A stretch of 64,000 nt of DNA from Thelonectria olida (GCA_020736575.1 JAGPYM010000081.1:1-64000); one strand, 5' to 3'. Shown: positions 8,830 to 20,674, counted from the first letter of the stretch. The notes: a model not told the origin generated them from the letters alone. Made by a program: numbers and translations.

Positions 8830-10005
8830 TCAGAGTCTGCTTCCATCTAGTGTCTTGGTCCGCTTACCATTGATGTAAGTCCCATCGACAAGATATTCCC
8901 TAGGCTTTCCCTCCCCGGGCAGCTCATCCAAAAAGCCCCATCGTAGCTTTCCCTTCCAGCCGGCGTGGTACCAGTCGTCCAAAACCCCGTGAGGGAAAAA
9001 TGGAACGGCGTTCATGATAGACGGATCATGTGCAATGAGGGCCAGGACTTTTTCGTTTGCATCTAATGCTGCTAGGCGTCTGATGCTGTCATTTGCAAGT
9101 GTAGGGTTGACATACCAAGAGTCGGCATGACTACACGGCTTGTAGTAAGGAGAGATCCTAGACTTATCTGGGTGAGGGTGACAGGCTGTGAATAGTGAAC
9201 AGGCTCGAAAAGCAAGTTCACGCGCACCCGGCCCCGTATCCGTCGGCTCTAGGATGCTGGGCATGGGGACGTATTGTGTCGGTCTGAACGCTCCCCCAAA
9301 GTGACAGATATCCCCCCCGAGGAAAACAAACGTGTCCATTGTTGTTCTGACCAGGGCAGAAAGATGCCCGATGGCATGGCCGGGAGTGTGTAGGATATAC
9401 AGGCTGCCATCGTCAAAGTAGTCGACTGCTCGGTACCCAGCGACAACGACATCATCGGGGAAGGTCACCTCTCGAACGTTCCGACCCTGAAAAGCATTCT
9501 CAAACACGGGTGATTCTGGATTTTTAGGATAGCCAGGAAGAAAATTCTCTGAAAAGCCAGGACCAACGATAAGACCCATGGAGGGCGGAAATGTGCTTGG
9601 ATCCCCAATGTGGTCGTAGTGATGATGACTGATAATTGCCGCATGCAAACCCGAAACGTCGACTCCCCCATCTTGCAAAATATCGGCGAGGTTTTTGTCA
9701 ACCTTGATCCCAGGAACTCTGGTATCAATCGTATCGGCTATGGGACGAGGGAGGTTCCAAAAGTCCCTTCGACAACCCAGATCAAAGAGTAGCTGTTTTT
9801 TCGATGATGAATGAGTTATCAGAAACGCTACCGTCGGGAAGTTCATGAGCTCGTGACCCGGTATGACTGGCTCAACCAATGTATCAGCAGGCACCGTGAG
9901 GTTGCAGGTCGTATCGATAATGGAGAGGGAGCAAAGATTTCCCGTCTCTGTCTTGGGAAGATTCACGGCTGGAGCCGGTATCGGAGTGAATTCTTCGACT
10001 GCCAT
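8830..10005 (-). CDS. Metallo-beta-lactamase-fold hydrolase (lactonase-like)
   Basis: A single-exon protein of about 391 residues if it starts at MAVEEF (10005). The frame stays open to 10089, but those 28 extra residues are not family-like. The zinc-binding signature HHHYDH (127-132 in this numbering) follows AIIS, and further ligands lie in LHTPGHAIGHLS and FLGGDICHFGG. This arrangement is that of MBL-fold hydrolases related to N-acyl-homoserine lactonases (AttM/AiiA) and fungal relatives, which usually hydrolyse lactones or esters. No signal peptide is evident, so a cytosolic enzyme is likely. In this setting, with a Baeyer-Villiger-type oxygenase and CoA ligase nearby, opening a lactone is the attractive role, but the substrate cannot be read from sequence. 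Other MBL-fold activities remain possible. Confidence 0.85.
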   Translation of the reverse strand: MAVEEFTPIPAPAVNLPKTETGNLCSLSIIDTTCNLTVPADTLVEPVIPGHELMNFPTVAFLITHSSSKKQLLFDLGCRRDFWNLPRPIADTIDTRVPGIKVDKNLADILQDGGVDVSGLHAAIISHHHYDHIGDPSTFPPSMGLIVGPGFSENFLPGYPKNPESPVFENAFQGRNVREVTFPDDVVVAGYRAVDYFDDGSLYILHTPGHAIGHLSALVRTTMDTFVFLGGDICHFGGAFRPTQYVPMPSILEPTDTGPGARELAFRACSLFTACHPHPDKSRISPYYKPCSHADSWYVNPTLANDSIRRLAALDANEKVLALIAHDPSIMNAVPFFPHGVLDDWYHAGWKGKLRWGFLDELPGEGKPREYLVDGTYINGKRTKTLDGSRL

Positions 10006-10402
10006 GGTAATCAAGATAATTCCAACAAACTGCAAATCTGTGTGTGCTTTCTCCCGCTCTAACATGGCCTCAGTTTTATGAGTTGTCAAAATACGAGAGG
10101 GCGGCGCGGAAACATTTGCCGGATCCTATGAATGGCGGCCGGATTTCATTTCCGATAGAAATCACTTTCAGTCGGAATACCAGTAAACAAAGGTACTATG
10201 ATTAACCAGAGGTGGACTGTATCGCGGATTAGTGTTCTTGGCTTCATATCACGCACGTCTTGAAAGGATAGGACCAGATGATGATTTTCATAATCAAGCA
10301 CACAGCTCGGCTCTAGCGCCTTATTACAGTTATCAAGAACAATATTCTATGTAGTTGGCGAAGGATCGTAGTACGCCTGCTGAGGCCTAAATGTGCGTCC
10401 GA
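10006..10402. other. Intergenic, promoter side of the hydrolase gene
   Basis: It holds the upstream region of the minus-strand hydrolase and the 3' flank of the minus-strand regulator. I see no gene, no bZIP palindrome and no clear repeat. Confidence 0.4.
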
Positions 10403-12844
10403 CTAAACGGTCAAATCAGGACCCAACCCCAGTTCTTGAGCAAAGTATAACGACCTATCATTCTCAATCCACCCAGCGATGTCCTGAAGCAACGGGGATG
10501 AGGGGGGGCTCATGACACTGTCTTGCTGGCAGGCAAAACCTTCACCGGCCGCGATGTCATTTATACCTCCATGGCCGAATAAAATGGGCATGAAACATCC
10601 GGTCCTACGAATGAGTCCTCTGAGTTTGACTGGGAAGTCCTTTTCTTCGGGGAGTCGATCTTGGCTTAAGCTCAAATCAAGAGTCAAGGCCATTTTAAGG
10701 TAGTAGGTTGGATTTTTCACAAGAATGTCTGCGGACGCGCCATTGTGATTCTCTACCCAAGTCCGGTTCTTGGAGACGATAGGATCCCAGTATGATGCCA
10801 TTGGACCATCCAGATAGGTGCATTCCATAAAGTACCGGATCGTTTTTGATATCCAATCCACGCCGTCGTATCTAAGCCGGTACTCTCTCATGGCTTGAAT
10901 AAGAATGTTAAGTCGGTTCTGCTTCTGGGATCTTCGGGAACTCGACGGTAGAGTCTCTAAAGGAATGCAAGGGTGGGTGATAGCTTGATGTCGAGTAGGT
11001 GCAGTGCCAGTGGAAGAGCGGTGCATCCTACAGCGCTACTTGGGAGCCAACGCGCCAGGCGAAGCTGAAGTAGCCGGTCGAGACATTCGGTTATAGCTGT
11101 GGCAGCATCCCAAAGCTCGCTGCGGTTGGTAGCAATTGTTGCTAATTGAGCCCAGGTGCTGCCATGCGATGTTACGACGGCAGACATAACGGCGAGGCGA
11201 AGCTCATAGTTGCAAAGAGCAACTCGGGCAGAGCTGCAATAAGCGTCAGTCATATGGGGTGCGTGGCATGCTCTCGGCGAAGATTTCTTACTGGTAATAT
11301 ATCCAGAGTAGATTTGCGAAAAGAACAATAGAATCGTCGTTGGAGCTGTGATGATGGTGATGATCGCGCTGGGCAGACCGAGCAATTGCGGGCGATGATG
11401 CAATTGCTCGGTCTGCCCAGCGCTCCAAGGCTCTTTTGCAGTCATAGACTTGAATTAGTCTCTTTGACGATGCTGGAGCGTCGAGCCCTGGCAGATCCAC
11501 GGTTGGATATACCAAATCAAGGATATCGGTGAGACAGACGGATAGCTCCGTCATCATGGCCATAATTGTAATGATAGAGCGTTTCACGTCGGTCTTGTAC
11601 ACTCGAGAGCACTCTACCTCGTCTGATAGGTCGGCGGAGTCGAGCGGCGTATGAGACGTGAAATCAAAATCGGTTCGTGTGATCTGGGTGTGTCTTCGGA
11701 CACAAAGCGGCATGATCCGATCCCTGATAACGCAACACCACCACAGGCGCTTCATCACATTTTGGTGCTTTCTCTGTTGGGGCGATGAAAAGCCAGAGTC
11801 ACTAACCAAAGTGGCATATTGGTGAGCCCCAGCCGCCTTGGCGTGGAAGATGGCGACGCTTAACCAAGTGCTGTTTGCGTTCTTCCTCCCAGAGCCAAGG
11901 GACGGGCACCAGTATGTCAGAAGCAAGGAGGCCCGCGCCATCGATACATGATCCAGCTCCATTGACGAGTCGTAGAGTAGCTATTGTAGAGTTAGTCAGT
12001 TTCATGAGGAATATCAGAACAAAAGTGTCTTACTTTGGACTTTGCATAAAATGACGCCTTTGCCTCCCGAATGTTATTAAAGCCCAATGCCTGACTTGTT
12101 TCCTGGGAAATAAACTTCATAATGAATAGTCAATATCGTTTCTTTACTTGGAAGGTGTAGACTCACGGCGCACGAAGAGAATAGAACTGCCTGCAGAAGC
12201 AGTAATGGTGGCCCCGGCGGTTGCTTGGTGCTGGTCAGAATGGCATTGGCAGAGTGGTCATTCCAAAAGTCTCCCTCGTTGAGAATTGGCAGCATTGGAT
12301 GAACATGCAAAAAATAGTGCTGTAAAAACTCGTCGAGTATCGGCTCCGTTGGCACTCGGAAGCACCCTTGTGACTCGAGGTACTCAACGTTGCAATAGGC
12401 GCCATCTGTTGTCTCCAACCTTTTCCAGTTGGCTTGGTCAGAATTTGGGTTCCCTGGCGACGGTGCCACGAAATGGGAGTCATTGTCAACATTGCTGCTG
12501 TCGCAATGTGTTGAGTCCAGCGCTTCGCTTGAAACATGACTACAGAAGTAGTCGTCTGATGTAGAGGCCGCATCAGAAGCTGGCTTAGTCGTAGTTACCC
12601 GATCTCGGCATGCTCTGTGAGGGTGTTAGTGCGGTTCGACTTGTCTGTTGTAGCCGTCTTACGATGCTGGCGCGCGAACATCCAGCACACAAGTCGTGTC
12701 GTCCAGGCGGCAGTTGGTGCAGGGCTGAGCTGTGCGCGTGACATCACAACGGACCTTTCTCTTTCGGCAACTGAGACAAGCTCTGGGCGCTCTCCGGCTG
12801 GAAAACTTCCTCTTGACAGTTCTGTCGGCGCTTGCTTCATCCAT
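10403..12844 (-). pseudogene. Zn2Cys6 transcription factor (fungal_trans), frameshifted
   Basis: Five exons can be followed: 12844-12663, 12614-12167, 12102-12034, 11980-11292 and 11233 onward. The N-terminus has a complete binuclear cluster (ACLSCRKRKVRC then CTNCRLDDTTC). The middle has the fungal_trans hallmarks HYFLHVHPMLPIL, LGFNNIREAK, and RLWWCCVIRDRIMPL. Reading is clean until about 10955, where the frame ends in DIKLSPTLAFL and a stop. Homologous sequence (KQNRLNILIQAM, YDGVDWI) continues one frame over to 10403. The summed exon length is one base short of a multiple of three, so a single-base loss, a real inactivation or an assembly error, is likely. A perfect 24-bp inverted repeat sits in exon 4. 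If the frameshift is false this is a normal regulator resembling cutinase transcription factor 1-beta-type proteins. Confidence 0.75.
11366..11423. repeat. Perfect 24-bp inverted repeat with 10-base loop
   Basis: Bases 11366-11389 are the exact reverse complement of 11400-11423, with loop 11390-11399. It lies inside exon 4 of the Zn2Cys6 regulator and encodes the segment around LERWADRAIA and AIARSAQRD, followed by a histidine run. Perfect arms inside a coding exon suggest a recent template-switch event. Confidence 0.9.
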
Positions 12845-13104
12845 TGCATCACATCTACAAAGTCGCTGACCGAGGTAAACATTCCTGGCTCTGGTACGTT
12901 TTATGGGACAAGGATTATACCACTCATTCTCCTGGGATGACGGAGATGGTTTCCGTCGGGAATTAATCCCGCGGCGCTCGCCACTAGAATTTCTCCTGGC
13001 GGCTCTATCATCATCACTGCTGCGCATCTCCCATGATGCGGGGAAGCGGGGGTACATGAGGACGAGGAAAGGGTGAATCAGTCGCGATTTGGATCTACGG
13101 AAAG

Positions 13105-13696
13105 CTACAGCTTGGACGGGACGTTGGGGACCAAGATTTTCTCCAAGGCGTCCCGGATAGACGTCTTCATCCCACTCGGAGATGGCTTCCCTGTCGCACG
13201 GTCGACGAAAACATGTATCAATTCTCCAACTGCTTTCACCTCGGACGCTCCGCGCGTGAAGACGCCCACTTCATAACTTACACTAGACTTTCCGATGTGG
13301 TTGATGCGAAGCCCCAGCTCTGCAATAGCTGGGAAGGACATGGGGCTGAAATAGTCGGTATGGGAGTGGGCAACAAGTCCGCGCTGCGACGACGAGGTGG
13401 GATTCAAGTCACCGGATTGGATTAAATACGCATTGACGACGGAATCGATCCTGGAACGTGTCAGTTCTGTGCCGTTGAAAAAACCCTTGAAATAGAATCT
13501 ACACACATGAGATTGTAGACGGAATTGTTCACATGTCCATACATGTCATTATCGTTCCTATTGGCATGTTCAGTCAACTGTGAAGAAGCAGTGCAGCGCT
13601 ATCAACGTGCAATCACTCTTACCATCTTGTTCTGTATGGTAACAGGAAGCCATAGTCGGCTCTTGTACGTGCCTTCAGTTGCGATGGGCTTGACAT
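13105..13696 (-). CDS. Hotdog-fold acyl-CoA thioesterase (4HBT family)
   Basis: Three exons (13696-13623, 13557-13507, 13450-13105) give 156 residues starting MSSPSQLKAR. The family signature is strong: RTRWNDNDMYGHVNNSVYN with the conserved aspartate, glycine and histidine of 4-hydroxybenzoyl-CoA-type thioesterases, then DSVVNAYLI, GLVAHSHTDYFSPMSFP, ELGLRINHIGKSSVSYEVGV and ELIHVFVDR. It should hydrolyse an acyl- or aryl-CoA to the free acid and CoA. Length fits the single-hotdog class, which works as a dimer or tetramer. No targeting signal is evident. It lies between two Zn2Cys6 regulators; with the CoA ligase 8 kb away it could set the flux of CoA esters in the proposed pathway. The substrate is not known. 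Confidence 0.88.
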
Positions 13697-14010
13697 TGTC
13701 AGGTGTACTAGCGCCTTAAACTGATGAGAATGCGCTGCCTGCTGCATAAGTGACAAGGCAATCTACAGGCCACATCGAGAGGTATTTGTTCATATATATT
13801 GCATTGATACTATCGGATTGAGCCAACCCTCGGGAAAGATTTCCATGGACACTCCGTGACCCACTGCAGCAAGAAGGGCTTCCTGGAGACATGAGGCGGT
13901 AGAAAGACGTCGCTATTTCGCCAACTCCTCCATGTTTACAACTGCTCGGCTACACGCCGGTTCTCATGCTTGCCCACTGCAAAGGCGGCAGGATCAACTC
14001 TTGACTTCGA
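13697..14010. other. Intergenic, thioesterase promoter side
   Basis: No gene or clear motif seen. It contains the upstream region of the thioesterase and the 3' flank of the next minus-strand regulator. Confidence 0.35.
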
Positions 14011-16991
14011 CTATCCGGACTGCCCAGCCCCAAACGGCACTTGAGTAGATGGTGGACAGCCAATGCGACTCGTTATCATCTGCTGTCCAGCAGCGCCTTC
14101 GTTGATGAGGTTCGCCGTGGGAACGAGAATTTCCTCTAGAAGTTGGCCATCAAACCAGTTCATTGACACAACAGCGTCATCGACGACGAAATCCGGTATG
14201 TCTGGGAAGTTCCATAGTTCTTGGGTATGGTCTCCAAGGCTTGGGGCGGGCATGGTGCTTGAGCTACCAGCATAATCGTCGGATAGCATCTGAGACATGC
14301 TGAGCGAAGGAGGAGGCATGACAAACACAGGGGTATCGAATGAGTCGGCAGCAGAGCTTGATGTACGATGGCGTCGCTTGTGGCGGTCGTCGTTGGCACC
14401 ATGTTGCCGGCCAGCAGAAATGCTCGTGTTGGAACGCTTCAAGCTCGCGTTACGCGCCTGCTGAGCAACTGCGATCCGCTGCCATTCGCATTTCACAAGA
14501 ATAATCACCTCCAAGGCTCGAGTTGCGTTGCCGTAGCACTGCCCGATTTCTCCCAAGGAATGGCAACAAAGTTGCAAGTCGTGGAGCGAAGCCCTTGATT
14601 CGCTGTAAGGTCGCGTACAGATGTTGTGAATAAAAACTAGTGATGCGGTAAAGATAATGTGGACGATTTGTATATTGGTGCGTCGGAGTGAGTGCTGCCT
14701 TTGGTAGCAGCGCAGCAGTTCGGCTATCTGATGCGCCGCCGAGACGCAGTCGTTCGCGGCCTCCTGAAGGGCCGCCATGTCATCGGGCGAGTTCGCGGAC
14801 TCCGTGCAGCGGGCTAATTTGCTCGATAAGTACGGCCGGTAGAGTAAGATTAACGTGGCGTAGAACTGCATGCTTCTTTTTGTGAATATCCAAGTCGTCA
14901 TGGCTGGCAAAGCACGAACTTACTGTAGCTGGAGAACCGCAGGAGTGTACAAGGTCTTGGAGCTCGAGTAATCGATGTGTAAAGATGGAACAATGTTCTG
15001 GTGCCATTTCCAAAGCTCTTGTTTAGTCCTCACTAGAAACTGAGCCAGGGCTTCTTTGCCCATTACACCGCCAGAGTACCTATCACGGGAGAATTAACAA
15101 TGCCCATCCTGCGAAGTTTGCGGGCCATCAATCGTACAGTGTCATGTTTATCCTCCGCATGAACTCGCAAAGTGTGATGTTGGCGGCAGTGCATGCGTGG
15201 ATTGGGAAAGCAATTCCATCATCTGGAACTGACGACTCGCCACGGGCCATGGGATACGGCTTCCATCTTCTGCTTTCAAGCTCGTCGAAGTGGCTCTGTG
15301 GCGCAGGGACCGTAACGTTCCGAATGCCCATGCCCCAAGGTCGGCCAACATAGATGCTCCACATACTGTTCTTGGTCAGCACACATCATCTTCGATGATA
15401 GTCTGTATACTTGCTTCTCGTGAATGAAGACTCCCCAGAAAGTAGTCTGCCGGACCTCCAGGTCGTGTTGGCTGAGGAGCCCCCCATCTCTTTGCTTGGT
15501 AACATCCAGGTGCAGGCCGAGATCCGCACTGAGCCTTGCTGCCATACCTGGCCATGAAGAGTCAGTTCGAATCAGCATAGTGAACAGGGAAATAAACTCA
15601 CCGCTATAAAGCCAACCACGAGCATCCCGCGTGAAGGCAGCTTCAGAGGCGCTCATGACTACGAGTGCCTGAACTGTGGCGACTGTAGGGCTATCCATCT
15701 CAACCTCCAGCAACGCCTTTGCCCGTGAAGAAAAGAACTCGGATGCCGGTTCGGGTACACCAAGGGACTCACCAGCAGCCAGGCTTGCACCGATTGCGCA
15801 TCTTTGCCAAGGTCAGTAACAGTTTACAGGCAAATGGCTGCATAGGTACGTTAATTACTTCACTCACATGGCGTTGTTAAGCGTTTCCGAGTAATACGGA
15901 CTTGTTTGCTCTTCTAAAGCCCACCGCCCCTTCTCACTGAAGAAGGTCTCTTCGTCAACGACGTGTATGGCTGGATCTTCCCAGGCAAAGTAGAGTTTCG
16001 CGAGGTACATTTCAAGAGATATCGGTAGTTCTTGGTCCAGGCCAAGGCGTTTCAGAGCTTCGTGCCCATCGGTTGCAACATGGCGGATTGTAGACCGTGA
16101 CAAAGACTGGAACCCGTCACGATGGATGTGAAGATTCGAGGTAGGCCCGTAGTATCGAAGCTGGCCATCCTCTGCAATCCTCAGGGATCCCATCCGAGCC
16201 GACAAGATGCTGGTAATGTCACCGTCTTCTTCGAGATCTTCTGCTCTGGCTCCGTGGCCTAGGGAGGGGTCCGGGAGACCTTCTGGTTGTTCAGCCGAGA
16301 AGTCTGGTGTTCCGAGCAGCACAAACGGCTGATCATCGGGGTTTGTAGTGTTGGGATCGTGGACGGGTGAAGGGAGTCTCAGTTCGTTCGTACCAATAGC
16401 TTCTGACTCTTCGGCATGACGGTCCGTGTCTGCAGTCACCTGCGCAGGCGTCGAGTTGACTGCTGGAGGTGGAATATCCTGAACAGATGCGATGCCGTGC
16501 ATACCGGTTTCGACTGAGCCAGGTTTTGCTCCGCCAGTGGTGCCAAGGGCCTCTCGACTCTCCTGTACGTCGCCCTGGGTTCGTAATACTGGAGGCGATA
16601 ACCTGGATTCATTCGCTAAGACGGATCTGGCTGGCGAAGTCGACGTAGGCCATGGTTGCTCAATATTGTGCTCCCGCAGAACCTGCTCTAGTTGAAGGAT
16701 TCGGGCCTCCAAGTCGGTGATTACCATCTTGGCCGATATTCTGTGACGCATGGCGGTCAGCGCGAGACGTAGACGGATGTAGACATGGGGCTTGTCGCAA
16801 ACCTTCTCATATCAGCATGGGCGTTGTAGACGCACTTGAGGTCTGCAGTGACGCAGTTTGAGCAACTGTCATTTCCATCGCACTAATCTGAGGTCAGGTC
16901 AATACTAGGCATTGTCGGAGCACACACGCACCTTGACCTTGCGCCGTCTGCAGTTCAGGCACGCGCTCGAAACATTCTTTTTGCCGCCCAT
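14011..16991 (-). CDS. Zn2Cys6 transcription factor with fungal_trans domain
   Basis: Eight exons (16991-16932, 16882-16803, 16740-15868, 15801-15602, 15547-15415, 15365-15138, 15079-14924, 14872-14011) splice in phase to 863 residues. The Zn2Cys6 cluster is split by intron 1: ACLNCRRRKVK then CDGNDSCSNC...KC. A short coiled coil follows (DLEARILQLEQVLREHN), then a long acidic Pro/Ser-rich linker, then the fungal_trans domain (YLAKLYFAWEDPAIHV, YYSETLNNAICAIGASLAAG, LGLHLDVT, WGVFIHENMWSIYVGRPWGM). Intron 5 must use a GC donor (GCAAGT at 15414): only that splice restores NMWSIYVGRP. The C-terminal 200 residues are low complexity. The protein resembles NirA/xylanolytic-activator-type regulators. 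It points towards the thioesterase and could regulate the cluster; its binding site is unknown. Confidence 0.88.
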
Positions 16992-18004
16992 AGTCGCGAT
17001 GGACGTCACAATCTTGGACGCGATGGTAAACGACTGGCTTGACCCGCAAAGTTGGGGAGATGGAGGATGCAAGTGAGTGGAAGGGAACAACGAGGGTTCG
17101 TCGTCTTTCCCCGCACTCCTCCGCATTTCTAACAATAATAGCGTAAATAAGATGGGGTAATAGTCATGGGGGCGAACCGGGGGCATGGGCAACATGGGGT
17201 GACATGGGTGTGCCATCCCCCTTTGGCATGATTCATTGCATCCCTCTCTCCACGCAACATCTTCATCCAATCAGAGAACCCAGTGCTCAGACGACTCATA
17301 GCCATGTCACAATTGCGGAGCCTCAATGTTGGGCTGTGCTCCTCTGGCGGGTGTAGGCCTGTTCAATGCAAACGACAGCTCTCACACCGTGACCCAGATA
17401 GCACCCGGTTCGTGACCACACGTCCTCTGTCAAGAGATTGTTCTAGACGATTAAAGTCAGGCTTCACTAAACAACCACCCGGATCGCTTCTCGCCACTAA
17501 AACCGTGCCAAGGTCCCATAAACGATCAGCTCACCAAGCCAAACTCACTACGTACATGGCATCCAGCTAACCAGACACCCATGTACTCTCCCCAATTCAT
17601 CATAACGCGAAATAATCGGCGAGTCCGCTCTGACGGCGAGGATGAAGCGTCATGCCATGTTCCATTTGCTCGTCGTGGACAAATTCCAAGAAGACAGGTT
17701 CCTACTTTTTCATTTCGCATGCTTTTTATACGCTGCCGAAAATGATTTATTCCTGCATACACTCAGCACACAGCGAGCTGACTAACACCGGAATTCCAAT
17801 TCCACGGAGTTGACTGTTGGTTATTGGATGCGGCGTTTCTAACCGGAGGTTCTACCCTGGCCATCTCTTCGGCATTTCGACAGAGACAAACCTGCGGCCC
17901 ATGAATTGCTATATTAGATTTGTCTTATTCTAAGAAGCCCATGCCCCAGCTATTCTTCCAAGCTTCTCAACCAGTTCCACCAGTTTAATTTTCCAATGCG
18001 CAAC
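16992..18004. other. 1-kb divergent intergenic region
   Basis: It lies between the divergent starts of the Zn2Cys6 regulator (16991, minus) and the monooxygenase (18005, plus), so it holds both promoters. Short frames on both strands lack coding character. No bZIP palindrome like that at 5743 was found here. Confidence 0.45.
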
Positions 18005-19884
18005 ATGTCCACGGCTCCTACAATCATCATCGGGGGAGGAGCGGCGGCAATCGCTATGGCTCACACCCTGAAATGCAAGCTGGGCTATACAGACTTTGAG
18101 GCACGTTGATCCAACCTGCGCCACGTCGAAAGAGTGCCAATGAGACCAGTCACTAATATTCCAACTTTACAGATCTATGAGAAGCGAGAAGGACTTGGGG
18201 GCACCTGGAGAGTCAACACCTACCCCGGATGGTGAGTTGTTCTGCGCCCTGTCTTCGCTGAGTCGCGACGACGACAGCTCACTGGAACCCAGCGGCTCCG
18301 ACGTTCCTATCCATCTGTACTCGTTTAGCTTCAACCTGAACCCGAATTGGACCCAGGCATTGGCTGATCAAGAGGAAATTCTTGAGTGTATGTGACCGGC
18401 TAGATACCAACAATCTCAAGACCCTAACCATGAAACAGACGTTGAATCAACTGTGGACAAGTTTCAGCTACGTTCCCACTTCCGCTTCAACATCGAATGT
18501 ATTGGAGCCGAGTGGGTGGACGGCCAATGGCATGTCGACTTCATCAACAGCACCACTGGCCAGAAGTTCACCAAGCAATGCACGATACTCTTGTCGGCTG
18601 TAGGTGGTTTCTCGCAGCCTAGGCGTGTGAATTTTGCAGGAATGGACCGATATAAAGGCAAGATATTCCACACAGCCGAGTGGGATCACTCCTTTGACTG
18701 GAAAGGCAAGAGAATTGCCGTCATCGGCAACGGTTGCAGCGCCGCTCAAGTCGTGCCATCTATTGCACCAGGCGTCAAGAAGCTGACACAGTACGCCCGA
18801 AGTGCGCAGTGGTATCATCCGCGACCGAATAAGGTTTTCTCTGGGCTCGAGAAATTCTGTTTCCGCTACTTGCCTCTTTGGCAACGATACCACCGGCTTG
18901 ATATTTTCTTAAAGACCGACCAGCTCGCTTCCGTCTACGGGTCAGATGCAAAACAAATCAAGCAGAGGGTAGCCATTGAGGAGGAAGCAACACAGTACAT
19001 CCGTCGAGAGGCCCCTGAGAAATACCATGATTTTATTGTTCCCGACTTTCCACTGGGATGCAAGAGAAGGATCTACGACCCGGGCTACCTCGCTTCTCTT
19101 CACCGCGATAACGTGGAGTTGCTTCCTGAAGGCCTCAAGGGATTCACGGAGACTGGGCTCATCAGCGAGAGCGGGAGAGAGGAGGATTTTGATGCCGTTA
19201 TCTTAGCAACTGGATTTGATGTTCAGTCATTCCTTGCTCCAATCAACATTGTCGGCAAGACGGGAGAGAGCCTCCAAGATCAATGGGGAAAATCCCGCGG
19301 AGCACAGGCGTACATGGGAACCTTTGTCCATAACCATCCCAACCTTGCCATCTTGTAAGTTTTCTATGGAACCTTTGATTACTTGAAGCTGTTCTAACCT
19401 GTGACTTAGGTTTGGACCCAACACCTTCCCCGCCTTCAATTCCGTCATCTACGCTATCGAGGTGCAAGTCGCTTACATTGCGTCCGTACTCGTGAAGCCC
19501 ATCATCGACGGATACGCCAATGTTGTAGAGGTGAAGGAAGAGTCGGAAGAGACATTCATCGACGATCTCGACCGTGTTCTGGACGAAACGGTCTTTGCTG
19601 CAGGCTGTAGCAACTGGTATATCAACAGCGCCGGCCGCAACTCGGCCGCATGGCCAGGTTTGGCTGTGACGTTTTGGAGGGCAACATATTTTCCAAAGTG
19701 GAGGGACTTTATCTTTTCGGGCGGGTCAAGCTTCTGGTTCTTCCGGAAGACCTGGAGGAATCTCACAAATGTATCTCCAGCCATCTGGGTTGCTCTCTTT
19801 GGTGTGACTGCTGGGGCAGCTGGGCAACAGTCTTGGCCCATTTCCCAGTTAGCTACCGAGTTCATCAGCCAGATCAAGTTGTAG
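18005..19884 (+). CDS. FAD-dependent Baeyer-Villiger-type monooxygenase
   Basis: Five exons (18005-18100, 18173-18231, 18293-18387, 18439-19354, 19410-19884) give 546 residues. N-terminal FAD Rossmann motif IIIGGGAAAIAMAH, then EKREGLGGTWRVNTYPG and CGSDVPIHLYSFSF. The fingerprint region reads YKGKIFHTAEWDH, a variant of the Baeyer-Villiger FxGxxxHxxxW(P/D) motif with Tyr for Phe. It is followed by the NADPH Rossmann motif IAVIGNGCSAAQ and the ATGFD motif (LATGFDV). Such enzymes insert oxygen next to a ketone to form esters or lactones, or hydroxylate amines or sulfur. The last 60 residues are hydrophobic, suggesting membrane attachment, as in several fungal family members. Intron 1 has a GC donor (GAG|GCACGT), needed to keep the frame. 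It is a natural supplier of a lactone for the hydrolase gene at 8.8 kb. Confidence 0.88.
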
Positions 19885-20674
19885 TTTATACGTACGGAGA
19901 GCTTACATCAAGATGGATATATAAGCTATTAGCTGGCCTAGGAGCCCGGCCCCGACTCTTTTCCCCTTTATTATCACACACCTTCATACACCAAAACAGC
20001 AACAATGACTTCATCTCTATTATCGGTTCATCTAACCCACCAGATGCAACTGTATCTACCTATGAAGCCTGTACCCCTCTCAAATTCACCAACACTACCA
20101 AACGTCACCTCCTCTCTCAGAAGAGCCTCCTATTAGAGCTCTAGAGCATTAGAAATATTAAAAACCCGGCCGAGATTGAAGCCCAGTTGACATAGCTTCG
20201 CAACTGTGACAGAATAAACTTGGCACTCTTCGGTTGGGGCAACATTCACATCTCCTGCTCTCACTGGCAAAGCATCAAAATCTATCTACGGTGCTCCCAG
20301 GTTGTCATGGGCTCAGCATTCTGGGACGGATTTAATTTCCGCACCTTCCCTATCGCAAGACAGTGCTCGGGATTTATTTCCACGGAAAGCTGAGCCGGCC
20401 TCGTTGGCCCAAGCTGGGGCAATTCAGGGGGTCTCGTCATGCGCGTCCAACTTTGTCGGTTTGCTCCCTTCCAGCGATCACAATCACGAACACTCAAACC
20501 GATTCGCAATCATGTAAACAGTCTTTGTCCGAATATAGATGGGCCTATGACACGTTCCATAACACGAGATGCGAGATGCAGCCCCGAGCATAAGTAGCAC
20601 TCAGTAATACATCCGAGAATCAAGATCCATAATCAACAGGAAGTAATGGCCGATTGTCCTTGAACACTTTGACC
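19885..20674. other. Convergent intergenic stretch, no clear gene
   Basis: It lies between convergent 3' ends. Around 19990-20280 there are mostly open, stop-interrupted frames (for example ending ALFGWGNIHISCSHW) that could be a worn repeat, but I recognise nothing. No RNA gene is visible. Confidence 0.35.

Noticed and set aside
10005..10089. Longer N-terminus of the MBL-fold hydrolase
   Set aside because: The extra 28 residues have no resemblance to the family, and an internal Met begins the conserved part.
19990..20280. Possible gene after the monooxygenase
   Set aside because: Frames are interrupted and unrecognised, and the composition is mixed; a worn repeat is as likely.
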